From contig QUOL01000007.1 in assembly GCA_009761415.1 (NCBI GenBank), positions 558,001 to 622,000 of the forward strand: a stretch of DNA of 64,000 nt, read 5' to 3'. The translations under genes were made by a program, and so were the position numbers. How positions within the stretch are numbered: position 1 is the first letter of the stretch; each line of letters starts with the position of its first letter. This stretch comes from Sarcomyxa edulis. Taxonomy: Eukaryota > Basidiomycota > Agaricomycetes > Agaricales > Mycenaceae. This document shows, piece by piece, positions 23,112 to 35,812 of this stretch. The notes under the pieces were generated by a model, which was given only the letters and a program-made list of their open reading frames with translations, had not been told where the DNA came from and did not search any database.

Positions 23112-24809
23112 ATGGGTGTCGTCGATCTCAATATCGGTGCCCTTGAAGTCGGTGTCTTGATTTCTCTATTTCTTTTCGGTGGTTTCAGCATGCAGGTGTA
23201 CAAGTACTACGACCAATTTCCCGAGGATCGCAGAGTCTTGAAATTAATGGTGCGGTACACTCTTTCTTGCTGCCTACACTCTGAGCGCTCGTCGCTGAGA
23301 CTAGTTTCTGATGGAGAAAGGTGGCTGCGATATGGTAAGTCCGACGAAGCATTCATTGTGATTGTACCTGACTCAAAGACTCGGACTTTTGTATTCGGAT
23401 AGGACACTGGATCTTTCCCATATAATATGTTTAGCCCAAGTCCTATACACCATGACCGTGTCTCATTTTGCAAACCTCGACTCGGTGCTTCACCCTCCGA
23501 AAACACTGGTTGCAGCCATTGTTCTCAGTGGATGCGGTGAATCCGTAGTACAGGTGAGAGAACCGGTCGATTTGTATCTTTTACTCGAGTCCAGAGCCTT
23601 ATAGACGGTCTCGAGATATTTATCACCAACAGAGTTCGTAAACTATCAAACTCCTTATACTTGCCTATCGTCTTGTGGAGTTTGTCAGGAATTCGGTTCG
23701 TAGCCACAATTGTGGTTTCCGCGGCAGGATTCAAGACTTCGGTCGCCAACGTGGAGTTTGGGACCAAATGGGGCTGGCTGGTCACCGTAATTCTCGTCCT
23801 AGCGGCTGCCATTGACTCCTCAAACGCTGCGGCATGCTGTTATTATCTTAGACGGCCACAGGAATATGTCAAACCCAGGTACGATGGTTATCATATCTCA
23901 AAAGCGATGCACTGAGAATCACTGGCATGCTCAGTACTGCCCGTATATTACGCAAACTGATGGGTTGGACAATCTGTAAGTCTTCAGCTCGTGTCTTCAT
24001 CATATGCCATTCGTACTGACCGAGTTATCTACACGTTGTCGTCACCCATTAGTAAATGCCTCGGTCTTCAGGTGAATCTCTTCGACCTCTTACCTTGTTC
24101 GTCTTAGAACTCACACATGATTACGGACCTTGGACCAGCTCTTCAGCGATCACTACAGCCATTACTGTCAGTCGTCGTTTCTAGAAAGATGTTCCACAAT
24201 TGACTTCTTCATCCAGTTACATTTCATTCATGGCAGTAGTGCGTGCACCACCTTGAACTTCTCCACTCTTCTTCGCGTTGATTTTTCAAACTCAGTGATC
24301 TGGGTTGCCCTGTATGCCGTCCTGCCTCGACGTGAGTTTCCACTACCTAAAGATACATGTGGTCGGTTTGTACTGAGAGTACACGTTCAATTCCTCAAGT
24401 GTATTCCAATACATTCCTAGCATCGTAAGGTCATCTTGTCATCTCGTCATTCACTAAATGATTAACGATTTACTAGGCTCAACGCTCGCAAAGATCTTCG
24501 AGATTACATGCAGAATACGGAAGTGAGTATCTCACTTCCCACATTTAGAGAGACTTTAGTGGTGAGTTCATTACCTTCATCCCGCTGTATCGTTTCTAGC
24601 CTCATGATGCTTCTACCCCAGTTCGCAACAATGCCAGAATTGTCTACAGGTCGTTTCGATTCCTTACAGGCACGTATTCAGCTATTTTACGAAGTGCATC
24701 TCCTGACAATTCGATTAGATATCCTCCAGTGTCAAGGACGACACTCAGAACTCCCCGGCATAACACACATTCATTCTATCCCAGGAAACACGGGATCTTC
24801 TTTCCTTAA
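23112..24809 (+). CDS. DUF6534-type multi-pass membrane protein
   Basis: Seven-helix-like membrane protein of a family widespread in Agaricomycetes with no established function. The start MGVVDLNIGALEVGVLISLF then FGGFSMQVYKYYDQFPEDRR matches the family opening (G-A-L-E-x-G-V-L...YYxxFPxD). Later exons give AQVLYTMTVSHFANLDSVLH, PPKTLVAAIVLSGCGESVVQ, FITNRVRKLSNSLYLPIVLW, WGWLVTVILVLAAAIDSSNA with CCYYLRR, LRKLMGWTI, SVIWVALYAVLPR and LNARKDLRDYMQNTE, the family's usual C-terminal signature. The exons between 23970 and 24290 are hard to resolve and may contain small defects. The end at 24809 (HGIFFP) is one plausible splice reading. It could be functional or slightly degenerate. Confidence 0.68.
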
Positions 24810-26023
24810 TTTTATAAGTCTACAGGCCCAAGGGTGACATAGGGGGGCATAACATACTACTTATTAATTATATACCAACCGCCCTCCATCTCGAGGACAT
24901 TCTTGCACATTGCAGTACATACCCGTATATATACATACAACCGATAAATCGAACAATTATTATGCGATCCGGATATCTGAGTGGCATTCTTCGCCTGAGA
25001 TTCGAGGGTTCAAAGTAGTTGCGGACGGGGTACGAGGCGGGTCATGAGCTGGATTCTCCACCCTTCCACGCAGAGACCTGCTTGAATGTGAGATAAAGAT
25101 AAGCAGGGCGTGTTCGAAACAGCGCGCTGATGTTTCTCCAGATAGCCGATGCGGGGTACGAGGCGGGGCAGCAGGCAAGATCATGATATCGATGTCATAA
25201 AAAGGCACATAAATATTAATATCTATACATAAAGGCCCAACCATACTCGACAGATATAGATTGGTTGGTACCTTGGATCTAAAGCACGACCTGTATATGA
25301 TCGATATCGTAACCCCACTGGCCGTGGGTGGCGATACACTCGTACGCAGTGAGAAAGCCGATAAACTGGACCACAGGCGCAGTATACAAGCAGTTCACCG
25401 CTTACCATCAAACCGAATGCTATACGCACTGTGCAGTATACTGCATAGTGCCATACGTACACGAATAGACAAAGACCAAAGTAGCCTCCACTGCGGTCAA
25501 GTGACCACGATGTCATGGAAGATGTCGAAAGACAAAGACGAAGACAAAGGGTAGGCCACGGTGACGCTGTTATGAAATCACCGACTCTTCGAATAAAGAG
25601 AACATATGTCAACGTTCCCGATGAGCATGAACATTGACGTTGAACAAAGAATCCTGCGTCGTGTAAGGAGGGAGGAGTGGAGCATGAGCTATCCGTGTAG
25701 AATTGATGCATTTTCCTTTCTCCTCGGTATGTGGGGAGATTGAATAAGATCGTCATCGGTAACTGGACAAAGACTGGCCTCACTCCGTTACACCATTATG
25801 ACAGCAAGAAACGCGGTGAACCTACTCGAAATCACTGCGTCCCATACGAACCAACGCAAATCACAAAATCACAAGAAAACGGGTCGAGTCGAGGCAGTCG
25901 TCGAAGAGCCAACCCGAGCGTAGACCGGGGAATAGAACAATGAAAGCCCTCCGGTATTTGAGCGCGCCCATATCACGGGATTTGACACAACAACATCAAT
26001 TAGATGGCACGATTGCAAGTTAC

Positions 26024-26575
26024 GGAGGAAATTCGGTTTGTCCTGCCAGTAGGATATCCATGTATTGAAGGACGTCCGGGTCGAGGCGACCGCCAGCACA
26101 CGAAGTTGCACAAAAAAATAGGATAGTCGTTCATGTCTTGGAAATGTGATTGTAGTCGTAAGTGGAGAACCTCCAAATCGATGGAACCGACTGGGATCGT
26201 GACTGGACCAGCTGTTCGTACGAGACATCGAGTCTCCGGAGGAAATCCAGTTTCTCCTACCAGTAGGATCGAACGGGCCATACAATGTTGTTTTGGTTGG
26301 TATTCCGATCGATAGAAAGACATTTGACCTCCACAACACGAGATTCCGCGAAAAACAGGACAGACGTTCCCAAGGTACAGTCGTAGTCATAATGAAGAAC
26401 ATCCGAGTCAAGGCGGCCGACTGGGCCAGCTGTAAGACGATCCACTCACCAGCGCACAAGAATGATGATCGCAGAAAACAGGACGAACATTCCCAAAGCC
26501 ATTCCCATTCCTGTGCGTCCGGGTAGTGATCATGAAGAACCTCCAAGCCAAGGCGGCCGACCTAGTAATACTGGC
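26024..26575. repeat. Divergent direct repeats in an intergenic region
   Basis: The block GGAGGAAAT...CCAGTAGGAT occurs at 26024 and 26238. The block GAGAAC(C/A)TCC...GACTGG or GCGGCCGAC recurs at about 26164, 26394 and 26534. An ACAGGAC(A/G)...CATTCCCAA-type block is found before the last two. Copies are about 70-85% alike by eye and spaced 140-230 bp apart. Confidence 0.6.
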
Positions 26576-27332
26576 TATTGACGCCGGTCCAACCAACCAT
26601 CCAGTAGTTCAATAATCAACGAACGGTTAACGCGCAACGCTGTATACCGACAAAGACAGGTCCAGTTCACAGTATACAACAGCTGATCCTGACTCGTGAT
26701 CAGGCCTCGAGTGTCTATAAGGGAAAGACAGAGACAGAGATAGAGAGATCCAGCCAGCCAGCAAGTAAGCCAAGCGCGAAAGACGGGCGGATATCGGGGA
26801 AACACCGAATATTAAAACAGGATTTGCAGTAAGTCCGATTCCGATGTGAACTGGGTAGTGTAAGTACGTATAATCTGAGGAAGAGAGAACAGCAATAGCA
26901 GTGAAGCAATAGAGGATATTGAATCCGATCCGGAATGGCTGGCTGGCTGGCGCCAAGATACGATGTCGATGTCGATATTGATGTACCCCTCGGCCCAGAT
27001 AGAACAGAACAGAACGGAACAGAAACACGCAGATGAGATGTAGATGAGATGGATGAGATAGACGCGGAAGTTTGATCAGCAAAGCAAAGCAAAAGACAGC
27101 AAGGACGGTCTCTCAGAAATACAGCGGCACGTTCCTTCGTCCTCATCTCCCCATCTCCTCATCTCTATCTCCATCTCGGCCTTGGCAATCGCAATCGATC
27201 CAGGCTGGACAGAAAGAAGGCATTCACGAGATCGATCCGTCGATGATCCGATATGGGGAATGAGGGGGGAAGAGCCAAAAATAAGACACGACACTCAGTC
27301 ACTCACTTGCTTGCTTGGCTTTGTGTGATAAT

Positions 27333-27382
27333 TATAGATAGATAGCTTATCCCTATCTATCTATCCATCCATCCATCTATCC
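27333..27382. repeat. GATA/TATC and CATC tetranucleotide microsatellite
   Basis: Runs of tagatagatag and ctatctatctat flank a short spacer and so form an inverted repeat. A run of ccatccatccat follows. A second CATC run lies at about 27487-27503. Confidence 0.7.
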
Positions 27383-28843
27383 GTCGTCGGTGGGATTTAA
27401 TATCCAGCTTGGGCGTCAAGACCAAGACGGAAGGGCTGGTTCGAACGAACCACGAACGCGAACCACGCGTCAAGCAGCCGGAAGAATCCATCCATCCATC
27501 CATGGTCAGGTGAGGCAAGTTCCAAAACTGAAAGAACAAGCACCCAAGGAAGAACTCCGCTCGGGGACGGAGACGGGGGGAGAGAGTGGTAATGATAACG
27601 ATAACTCGCTCGGAGGAGCGCTTCGTCTTCGTCATCCAATCCAACCCAAAACCAAAACCTGGGAAAATCATCTGCATCTGATTAGATATCGACGAGTTGA
27701 TTAGTGAGCGTCTGAGTCACTGACTGAATATGGTCGGGAAGCTTCCGTACGACATGAGTAAGGTCGTAAGGTCGAGCTGAGTGTGTGTGAGTACTGAGCA
27801 TGAACAATCCTAAGCTCGAGTCATAAGTCACAACCATACAGCAGAAACAGCACCACCGGGTCCGAGTCCGAGTCCGCTGCGCATGGAGGATCCGAAGCAC
27901 ACACATGGATAAGACGAATCAGTCCAAACCATAAACGTTGACGCCTCAAGACCAAGACCAAGACCAAGATAGAGAGACTACACTCGTCGGACCGTTGTGA
28001 TTCCCGGGAAGACCTCCGTACATGACCACAGACAGGATAGGATGCCTCGAGTCATGACTTGACTTGACCTTATCCTTATCGAGAAGGGTAGAGAAGCTTC
28101 TAGTGAGCACTGAAGGGCCGTGGTGCAAGGACACTCCAGTATCCCGAGCGCTTTGTCCACGACCCAGTTCACATGCCCTAAAAAGACTCGACAGCTCCAA
28201 TCCTTACTGGCTAGCAGTGAAAGAAAGAAAGGACCTCGGAAAGAAGCCGCATTGGACAAAGACAAAGACGAAGACGCTGAGACGGGGCGCTACGGCGGAC
28301 GAATCATACGCGTGCATATGCATGAGGATGGGAACATGGCTCAATGCGTGAGGTGGGAAAGAACTTGAAAAGGAAGGGAAAGAAAGGGAAGAGGAAAGAG
28401 ACGTGCGTCACGATGGAATCGGAGTCGTCGGAGTCGGAGTAGTCGGATTGGAGGCGGGATGGGAAGCGGAGTTCTTTAGACGCGTATGCGGCATCTACCG
28501 GGACATGCCACTCACTCAGCTAAACGTGCACCCTCTGCAGAGTTTATGGATCGGTTCATCGTGATTCCTATACTTACCACCCCGATGGATAGATGAGATT
28601 AAGGGAGATGTGGATGGAATGAGATAGGATGGATGGAAGGCATCGGGATAATCGTAGGTACGATACCGGGGGAATCTGGATACTACGAAGTTGTGACTTC
28701 GATCATCGAGTTTTGGTCTTCTATTGCCTCGGGCTGTACTGACCATCAAGGACTCGGAGGGCTAACCTAGTTGTAATGCAATGTGTACGTGCATGCATGT
28801 CTATGCTCTTCCTGTCTACTCAGAGGGTAGGCAGTAGATGAAG

Positions 28844-28862
28844 TACATCAGGGAAAACCTCC
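28844..28862 (+). repeat. Left terminal inverted repeat of the Plavaka element
   Basis: TACATCAGGGAAAACCTCC. It pairs with 35813-35831 on the opposite strand with two mismatches. Confidence 0.7.
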
Positions 28863-28909
28863 ATCAGTAATTGCCCAAAATATGTCAAAGCCGTCAAAAA
28901 ATCTAGAAA

Positions 28910-29036
28910 ACTTGAGCTAATTGTGGGTTAGAGAAAGTTTGGTAATACTGTGAAGGTCGATTTTTCGCTTTTCACTATCTTTCACAATTTTCGTAGATCA
29001 GCCACAACCATCAAAATCTTGTGCTCAAGTTTTCCG
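28910..29036. repeat. Subterminal inverted repeat inside the left transposon end
   Basis: GAAAACTTGAGC near 28916 and GCTCAAGTTTTCC near 29022 are inverted copies about 95 bp apart. AATTGTGGGTT and CCACAACCATC continue the partial symmetry. They could form a stem or serve as paired transposase-binding sites. Confidence 0.55.
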
Positions 29037-29437
29037 CTATTAGAGAGACTTAGGCAGAAGTATTCACACATTTTTGAACTATTAAGTAGTAGATTGAGCA
29101 ATTGTAAGACAATACTAAAGTAAAGTAAGGCCAGCGGCACGAAGATTCGAAAAATCAGAACACGGAAAAGAATGGGGTATTAAAGGATTGTAGGAAGGAC
29201 CAGAAGGAGTGACGTTTGAGAAGAGTGTAGAAGGAGTGAGGTACTAGGATGGTATGCGCATGATCCTAGAGCTGGGGAGGAGACATCGGTAAAGGAACAC
29301 TAAGAATATGAAGGGTCTGCAACCATCTGCTATCAATCCGAGTCTTGTTCCAATCCAGCGAGGTCGAGTAAGGCTAAGCCACTTCCCCGATTAGCAGCCG
29401 GTCTGGAATCATAATCACTGTATATGTCACAGTCAGG

Positions 29438-32167
29438 TCAAATTTGATTCAAAGAACTGGTATCGAACACATACGAAGCGGCATTATAGATTCTGGAAAG
29501 CATGTTGTAGTATCCGGTGCGAGATTGCTGTCGGATGGCATTGATCAGGGATATATGGCCTTGATAGTCGTCGGCGATTGTGGCTGCGCAAAATTTTGTG
29601 TTAGGTACGTGGCGTCCCGTAGACCATTCAGCAAGAGCATGTCCACCAATCTGTTGAAGATAAAGAAGTTGGTATAAGTTACACAGAGATCGGTATTGAG
29701 TTGGCATACCGTAGCCGCTGCTAGCGCAACCATAGCAGGGGGAATCATAACTTTTCCCTTAGGAGAGACCTCGAAACGATCGTGATAGATGGCTTCGAGA
29801 GATGGTGCACCGAGAAAGATAAGACTGTGAAGGACCTGCACAATAGCAGGATGCTGGAATGGTTGCGAGGTGATAGCTTTGCCCAACTTATGATGGTGTT
29901 AGTACAAAAGAATGGAAGAGCGACTTGGGGAACACACCTTATCGAGCGGATAGATATAGATATCATCATCCTTGAGATCAGTAACCTTTTGAGCGCATCC
30001 GTTGGTTAGCCCATACTGTCCAGCAACAGCAAGGACACTAGCATCCTTGAAAGCTCCACGTAGAAGTGATACGCGACCATCAGGCTGTGTAATCCTTAGT
30101 ATAGTAATCATCTCGAGGACACATAATACATACGATATAGGCAAGCTCCTTTGCGTAATGCTTATCGACCTTGAGACGGTCTTCGATGTCGCAAAGTTCC
30201 AGAGTTTTTGCCGAGTCGAGGAGCGCGTCCCGAGTGTACTTGACACGGTCACCGAGCTCCGGGAAGGCGTTGACAAACAGGATGTCCCCTCTGAATTTCT
30301 TGATTGCCATTTGAAGGAGTTCCTGGATCTCGTGCGATTGGTGAGTAAGAGAAATTCTACCTCGTCTGTTATAGATCAGCTCGGTGCAGGTCGACCATTG
30401 TTCTGTATCGTTCTTGGTAGTATAACGAGGGATTTTGGCCGCTCTGCCCGTTTCCATACTTCTACTTTGATGATGCGCTGGCTCGGACTTCTCTTGCCAC
30501 CTTGGAGTCTGAGGAGATGTTGTTTTGAGTAAACGTTACAATAGAACGTCTGCTAGATACGTACCTCAAATTCCGCTTTTTCCTGTCGCTTGCTTTTCTT
30601 CTTTACTTTGGTGGGACCTTGGACAGATTTAGAGTGACTTTGTGGATGAGTTTTGTGTCTATGAGAGGAATCCATAGGTATCACGGGCTCATTGCGGGGA
30701 GAGAAATCGACACGACCAATAGGCGAATCATCACGGCGACGAGACAAATTGTGGTGGTATTCGGATGAATCATCACTGCGACGAGACGAATTGCGGTGGT
30801 GTTCGGATGAATCATCACGGCGGCGATGGGGTGTACCATTATAGTGGTGATGTGGTGTGTTGTCACGGAAAGGGGAAGAATTGTGGTGGCCGCGATGCAA
30901 ATCATCATGTTCGCACTCGGGCTCCCCACTTTTGCGCTAGAAGCCGATATATTGGGGTTAGAAACCATCAAACCGAAGGACTGTTCAAAAAATTGATCAT
31001 ACTGTCTCGGGGACTCCGTCATTGAAATCTAGAAGATCATCGGCTTCAGCAGCACGTCCATGCCCAGAGTCCAAGCCGTCTTCAGGTCCTGCCATTTCCA
31101 CGTCGTCATCTCTAGCCCGTGTGTTGTATTTCTGTTGAGAAGTAGAAGAGGAACCATCGGAACGTTGCCAAACAGCAGTCTGATAGTTCAAACAGTCAAG
31201 TAAGAATTAGAGATGTCAGATATAAAGTAGAGAGAAGCTACGATACCTCTTGCATGATCCTTTTGGCAGTCGCATCTTGAGGTAGATTGTCAAGGTCTGA
31301 ATTATCGCTGTCAAGTTCGTCGTTGTCCGAGTCGACGGATTGTCGACTACCTCCGCTGAAGGACGCTTCACTATCGCTGGGCTCCGGCATGTTCGATGGA
31401 GCCTTCCTGGTAGATGCTTGTGTCTTTCCAGCAGCCTTAACCTTTGGGCCGGAGACTGCATTGGCAAGCTTTGAAGGCGCTTTTCCTAGTGCCCCAGGAT
31501 TTTTGAGCAGTTGGCCTGCAAAGATCAAGACAGGTGGTCAAAATAGGAAGACGAGGAATAAGAAGACAGTAGAACGTACGCGAGATATCTTCTTGACCCT
31601 TTGCGCGTGAATCAAGGTTCTGACTCTGACCACAGTCCGGGTCAGCATCCATGTTGATGTTGACAGGAAGATATCGGCGACCTGGATACCAATGAGACCT
31701 TTGATGCATGGAAAAGAAGATATATTACTCACGTTGAACGGGACTTTGTTTTGACTGGGAAGGTGTAGCTGAAACTTGCGACTCGGAGCTGCTGGTTGAC
31801 TGCTGAGTTGCTTTAGGCACCTTGGACTTCTCGGAAACTTGGTCAGTTGATAACGCTCGTTTACGCGTTCCTGGTATCATGCTGGCCCACACTACAGAAA
31901 CTATCAGAGTAGAGTTTACATGTACGAACGGCCAAACATGAGTACCTGTCTGGGCATTGGCCTTCGTACGTCGAGGGGCTGTACCAAACACTAGATATTG
32001 AGTAGCTATACCAAAAAAGAGATATCGCAAGACGTACGAAGTTCTTCTGTAGCTAATTGTTGATCTTCGGCTTGTTGTACAGCTTTTTTCCGTGCCTTGG
32101 TGTTATTTGCCTTCTGCGCAGGTGTCAAATCTGGTGCAAAAGGATTGGGAGTTTTTTTCGGAGGCAT
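29438..32167 (-). CDS. DUF6532-type protein, transposon companion gene
   Basis: The start MPPKKTPNPFAPDLTPAQKA is followed by a long low-complexity, charged region over several exons (KALSTD-like, DSDNDELDSDNSDLD, RARDDDVEMAGPEDG) and a His/Arg/Ser repeat zone (30660-30860). The C-terminal domain is folded: YTRDALLDSAKTLELCDIED, GAFKDASVLAVAGQYGL, IYPLDK, QPFQHPAIVQVLHSLIFLGA, PPAMVALAAATI and GHALAEWSTGR, then LLSRIYNAAS-like sequence. This layout (helical segment, poly-basic linker, 'HPxIxxVL', 'ALxEWSTG') fits DUF6532, a basidiomycete family of unknown function that I recall as numerous in genomes rich in Plavaka-like elements. It lies wholly inside the element, 171 bp from the divergent transposase start. 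About eight introns; exact junctions are uncertain. Confidence 0.7.
30660..30860 (-). repeat. Tandem coding repeat in the DUF6532-type gene
   Basis: A 45-50 bp unit containing CGGATGAATCATCAC occurs three to four times. It encodes SRRRDDSSEHHRN-like repeats rich in Arg, Ser, Asp and His. Confidence 0.65.
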
Positions 32168-32338
32168 GAGAGGAAAATGATAGCTGGATGTGAGTTGTCG
32201 GTAGAGTAGGTTGTAGCCGTGTTTTAAGGGGAGCCGTTGTTTGTTCAAATGTGGGTATGTCGCTTGCAAGTCACCAGGCTGCAAACATACGAATGCGACT
32301 GTTAGTCACGAGTCCTTGAGCTCAGTTTCATACCTACT
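32168..32338. promoter_or_regulatory. Shared divergent promoter region of the Plavaka element
   Basis: 171 bp separate the start codons of the DUF6532-type gene (minus) and the transposase (plus). Both promoters must lie here or overlap the 5' ends. I see no clear TATA box. Confidence 0.5.
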
Positions 32339-35300
32339 ATGGTTCAATGTCAAGGCTGCGGCCGCGAGTTTACAACTACTGGATACCACATGCACTTGGC
32401 CCAGACAACCAGACCGGCGTGCGCTGCCATCTACCACGAGCTTCAGGATTATGTTCCTCACTCCGAGCCTAAGGACGAAGATGACGAAAATCCCATCCCT
32501 TTTCGAGGCGACTTTTTTGGAGATGCCGATAGCTATGCGGAACACGATTTTGGAGATGAGGCGCCGGAAGATGGAGATGGTTCTGGAATGGACTGGGATG
32601 GTGCGAGAGAAAGCAACGATGACGAGATGGATGAGATTCAAGCTGTAGAGAGCGAAGGAGGTGAGGGCTCGCGAGATCCCGAGACAGCCCAAAATCTCAG
32701 TGGTGACGATGAAGACAGCGGTGACGAAGACAACATCGAGGACTACGAGGGTGGTTGGGAGATGCCTGCTGCGGAACCACGACAAGGATCTGCAAACATT
32801 GATGATGAAGCCGGCGAAGATGACGTTGATGGCGCAGCGCCTCCAGCCCATCGACAAGGCCTGGAGAATGTCTTTCAGCGTGAGCCAGTGGTGGTGCCAT
32901 TTCCCAATGTGCAGGCGGGTAGGATAATTGGAGACGAGGAGTCGAGCTATACGAAATATGAAAAAGGGATAGGCAATTCGGACGCAAACATCTACGCACC
33001 TTTTGCTTCTAAACGAGAATGGGAGATAGCCAAATGGGCCAAACTTCGAGGTCCTGGATCCACCGCTCTAACAGATCTTCTGAAAATTGAAGGGGTAAGT
33101 GCATTTACAGTCGCAATCTTCATCTGAATGGACTTTACCTTCCCATTTCAGGTATGCGAAAATCTCGGCTTGACTTTCAAGACGGCAGCTGGCTTGAACA
33201 AGGTCATTGATACTCAACTACCCTCAGGTCGCCCTCGTTTTCGCCGGGAAGAAATTGTTGTAGGGGGAGAGGCATTTGATGTGTATTTTCGGGATATCAT
33301 GGAGTGCATCCGAGCTCTGTACGGAGATCCTGAGTTTGCACCGTATCTGAAATTCGTACCCGAACGGCATTACACAGATGAGAATCAGACAGTGCGGTTG
33401 TACCATGATATGCACACAGGGAAATGGTGGTGGGATACGCAGGTGAGAGAGAAAGCAGCTAAAGACTTGACAGTATTGACCCGACTCCTTATCCTCATTC
33501 TAGATTAATGTCGAAAAAGAAACACCCGGAGCGACTATCATTCCTGTCATCATCTCAACAGACAAGACACAACTCACTTTGTTTCGAAATAAGACCGCAT
33601 ATCCCGTCTATATGACAATCGGCAATATTCCCAAGGACATTCGCCGTAAACCATCTCGCCGAGCCTACATTCTCCTAGGCTACCTGCCCACCACAAAACT
33701 CGAACATATTACAAACAAGGCGTCACGAAAGCGAGCTGTTGCAAACCTGTTTCATGCCTGTATGGCGCAGATCGTCAAGCCGCTCGAGAAAGCCGGAGTC
33801 GAAGGCGTCACCATGACCAGCGGTGACGGAGCTGTTCGTCGCACCCATCCAATATTAGCGGCCTACATTGGAGACTATCCCGAGCAGTTGCTGGTAACGT
33901 GCCTAAAAAACACAGAGTGCCCACAGTGTCCAGTTTCTCGGGACAAGCTCGGTGATGCTGATGGCTCTCCGGTCCTTCGTGGCTTTGACAGCCTGGAGAA
34001 AGTATTGGATGCCCTTGAGAAGATCGACGAAGATCCAGTGCAATTCGTCAAAGCATGCAAGAACGCCGGTATCAAGCCTATCGTCCATCCTTTTTGGGAG
34101 CGCCTTCCCTATCTCAATATTTTCTCAGTCATAACGCCGGACGTACTTCACCAGCTCTATCAGGGTATTTTGAAGCATCTCAAAACTTGGTTATTGGATA
34201 CCTACAGCAAATCCGAAATCGACGCTAGATGTCGACGATTACCTCCCAACCATAATATTCGCCTATTTATGAACGGAATCAGCAGCCTCTCTCGAGTGAC
34301 TGGCAAGGAGCATGACCAAATCTGCCGTTTTCTCCTTGGACTCATTATCGACATTCCATTACCTGGAGGCCATTCGAGTGCGCGCGTAGTTCGCACAGTT
34401 CGTGCACTTCTCGATTTTCTATATCTTTCCCAATATCCCATTCATTCCGACGAAACTCTGACCCTTCTCGAAGACTCCCTCACTCGTTTTCATGCAGATA
34501 AAGATATATTCATTGATCTCGGGATCAGGTCGAACTTCAACATCCCAAAGCTGCACTTCGCACGTCACTACGCCATGCTGATTAGACAGTACGGAACGAC
34601 TGACAATTTCAACACCGAATATACCGAACGCTTACATATCGACTTCGCTAAAGATGCATACCGGGCAACAAACTACAAAGACGAATATTCCCAAATGACT
34701 CTATGGCTCGAGCGCAAGGAGAAGATACTTCGGCATGACAAATTCGTGCATTGGAGACTCTCTGGAAGCCCTGCGCATTGGCCGCCATCTCCTCCTGGTA
34801 TCGATTATTGTCGCCGGCTCAAGATGACAAAACACCCAACTCTCAAGGCTATAACATTCGCAAAACTTGCTACCGACTACGGCGCGATCTTCTTTCGTGA
34901 TGCCCTTGCGCGTTTCATTGCTGGGCGAAATTTTTCCGATGCTACCCGTCGTCAACTAGAGCGACACACCCGCAATATCTCACTTCCCTTCCTTCGAGTT
35001 CCGGTCTATCACAAGATCAAGTTCATAGGTTCGGACCCTTCGGCTAATGAGACCGTGGACGCAATCCACGTGAAACCTACGAGTAAAAACAAGCGCGGAC
35101 AGCCTGTTCCAGCGCGCTTCGATACGGCTTTGGTGAATGACGGTACCGGGGAAAAGACAGGTGTCGAAGGTATTTGTCTGCAGTATAATCAGCAGTTTTG
35201 TACCGTCTTCTGACCAAAATTTGATAGGCTATCGTGTCGGGCAAGTCCGCGTTGTATTTTCACTCCCGAAGTCAGCACTCGAAAGTCTTTTTCATCGCGG

Positions 35301-35586
35301 AGTCGAGGTCCCACAACACCTAGCGTATGTGGAATGGTTCACGGCTTTCTCAGCATCGCCCGAACCCAATCATCTCATGTACAAAGTTGCTCGTTGCGTC
35401 AATCTGGAAGGCAAACACCTCGCCAGTGTTATACCGGTCGAAAATATCCGCCGTAGTGTCCATCTCATCCCAAAATTTGGTCCCGTTGTTTCGAGGGAAT
35501 TGCAAAGTAGTACTGTACTGGAAAAATGTAAATACTTCTTCGTCAGCTCGTTTTTAGATAGACATAACTACGCTACAATATACTAG
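32339..35586 (+). CDS. Plavaka-family transposase
   Basis: DDE-type transposase of the basidiomycete Plavaka group, intact in four exons: 32339-33094, 33152-33442, 33504-35169 and 35228-35586. The N-terminus is a zinc-finger-like segment (CQGCGREFTTTGYHMHLAQ), then a long acidic linker, then NADIYAPF-like sequence (ANIYAPFASKREWEIAKWAK). The core has VYFRDIMECIRALYGDPEFA, IIPVIISTDKTQLTLFRNK, VYMTIGNIPKDIRRKPSRRA, GVTMTSGDGAVRRTHPILAA (first Asp), CPQCPV, YLNIFSVITPDVLHQLYQGI (second Asp in D-x-L-H) and FNTEYTERLHIDFAKDAYRA (candidate Glu). The last exon gives VGQVRVVFSLP, YVEWFTAFS and RRSVHLIPKFGPV. There are no internal stops, so the element may be autonomous. Confidence 0.92.
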
Positions 35587-35812
35587 TAACATTCGACTAT
35601 CTTTACGCAGATAATGTAAAATTATCTCTCAATTTTCTGGTCGTTCTGGACGACTTTGCCCGAAGCAACTATAGTACTATATATTCAAGTCGTTTTACCC
35701 ACTCTGCTCCGATAATTCAACATTTTTCCTCACTAGCCCAGTTGTACTCGATGATGTTCAAATATATATGACAATTCGAACAACATTCAAACAGTTAAAC
35801 ATAATTGCACAG

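Larger units (their letters stand above)
24810..28843. other. 4 kb gene-free stretch
   Basis: No ORF here matches a family I know and no multi-exon model is convincing. It holds imperfect direct repeats around 26020-26580, tetranucleotide repeats at 27333-27382, hexamer repeats at 27949-27971, and TCGGAG-type repeats near 28415-28445. Two similar short motifs (GGGGTACGAGGCGGG) occur at about 25026 and 25154. It abuts the left end of the Plavaka element. Confidence 0.5.

Noticed and set aside
32306..32857. 183-codon minus-strand ORF, hydrophobic
   Set aside because: Antisense to the acidic linker of the Plavaka transposase; a shadow of GAT/GAA codons.
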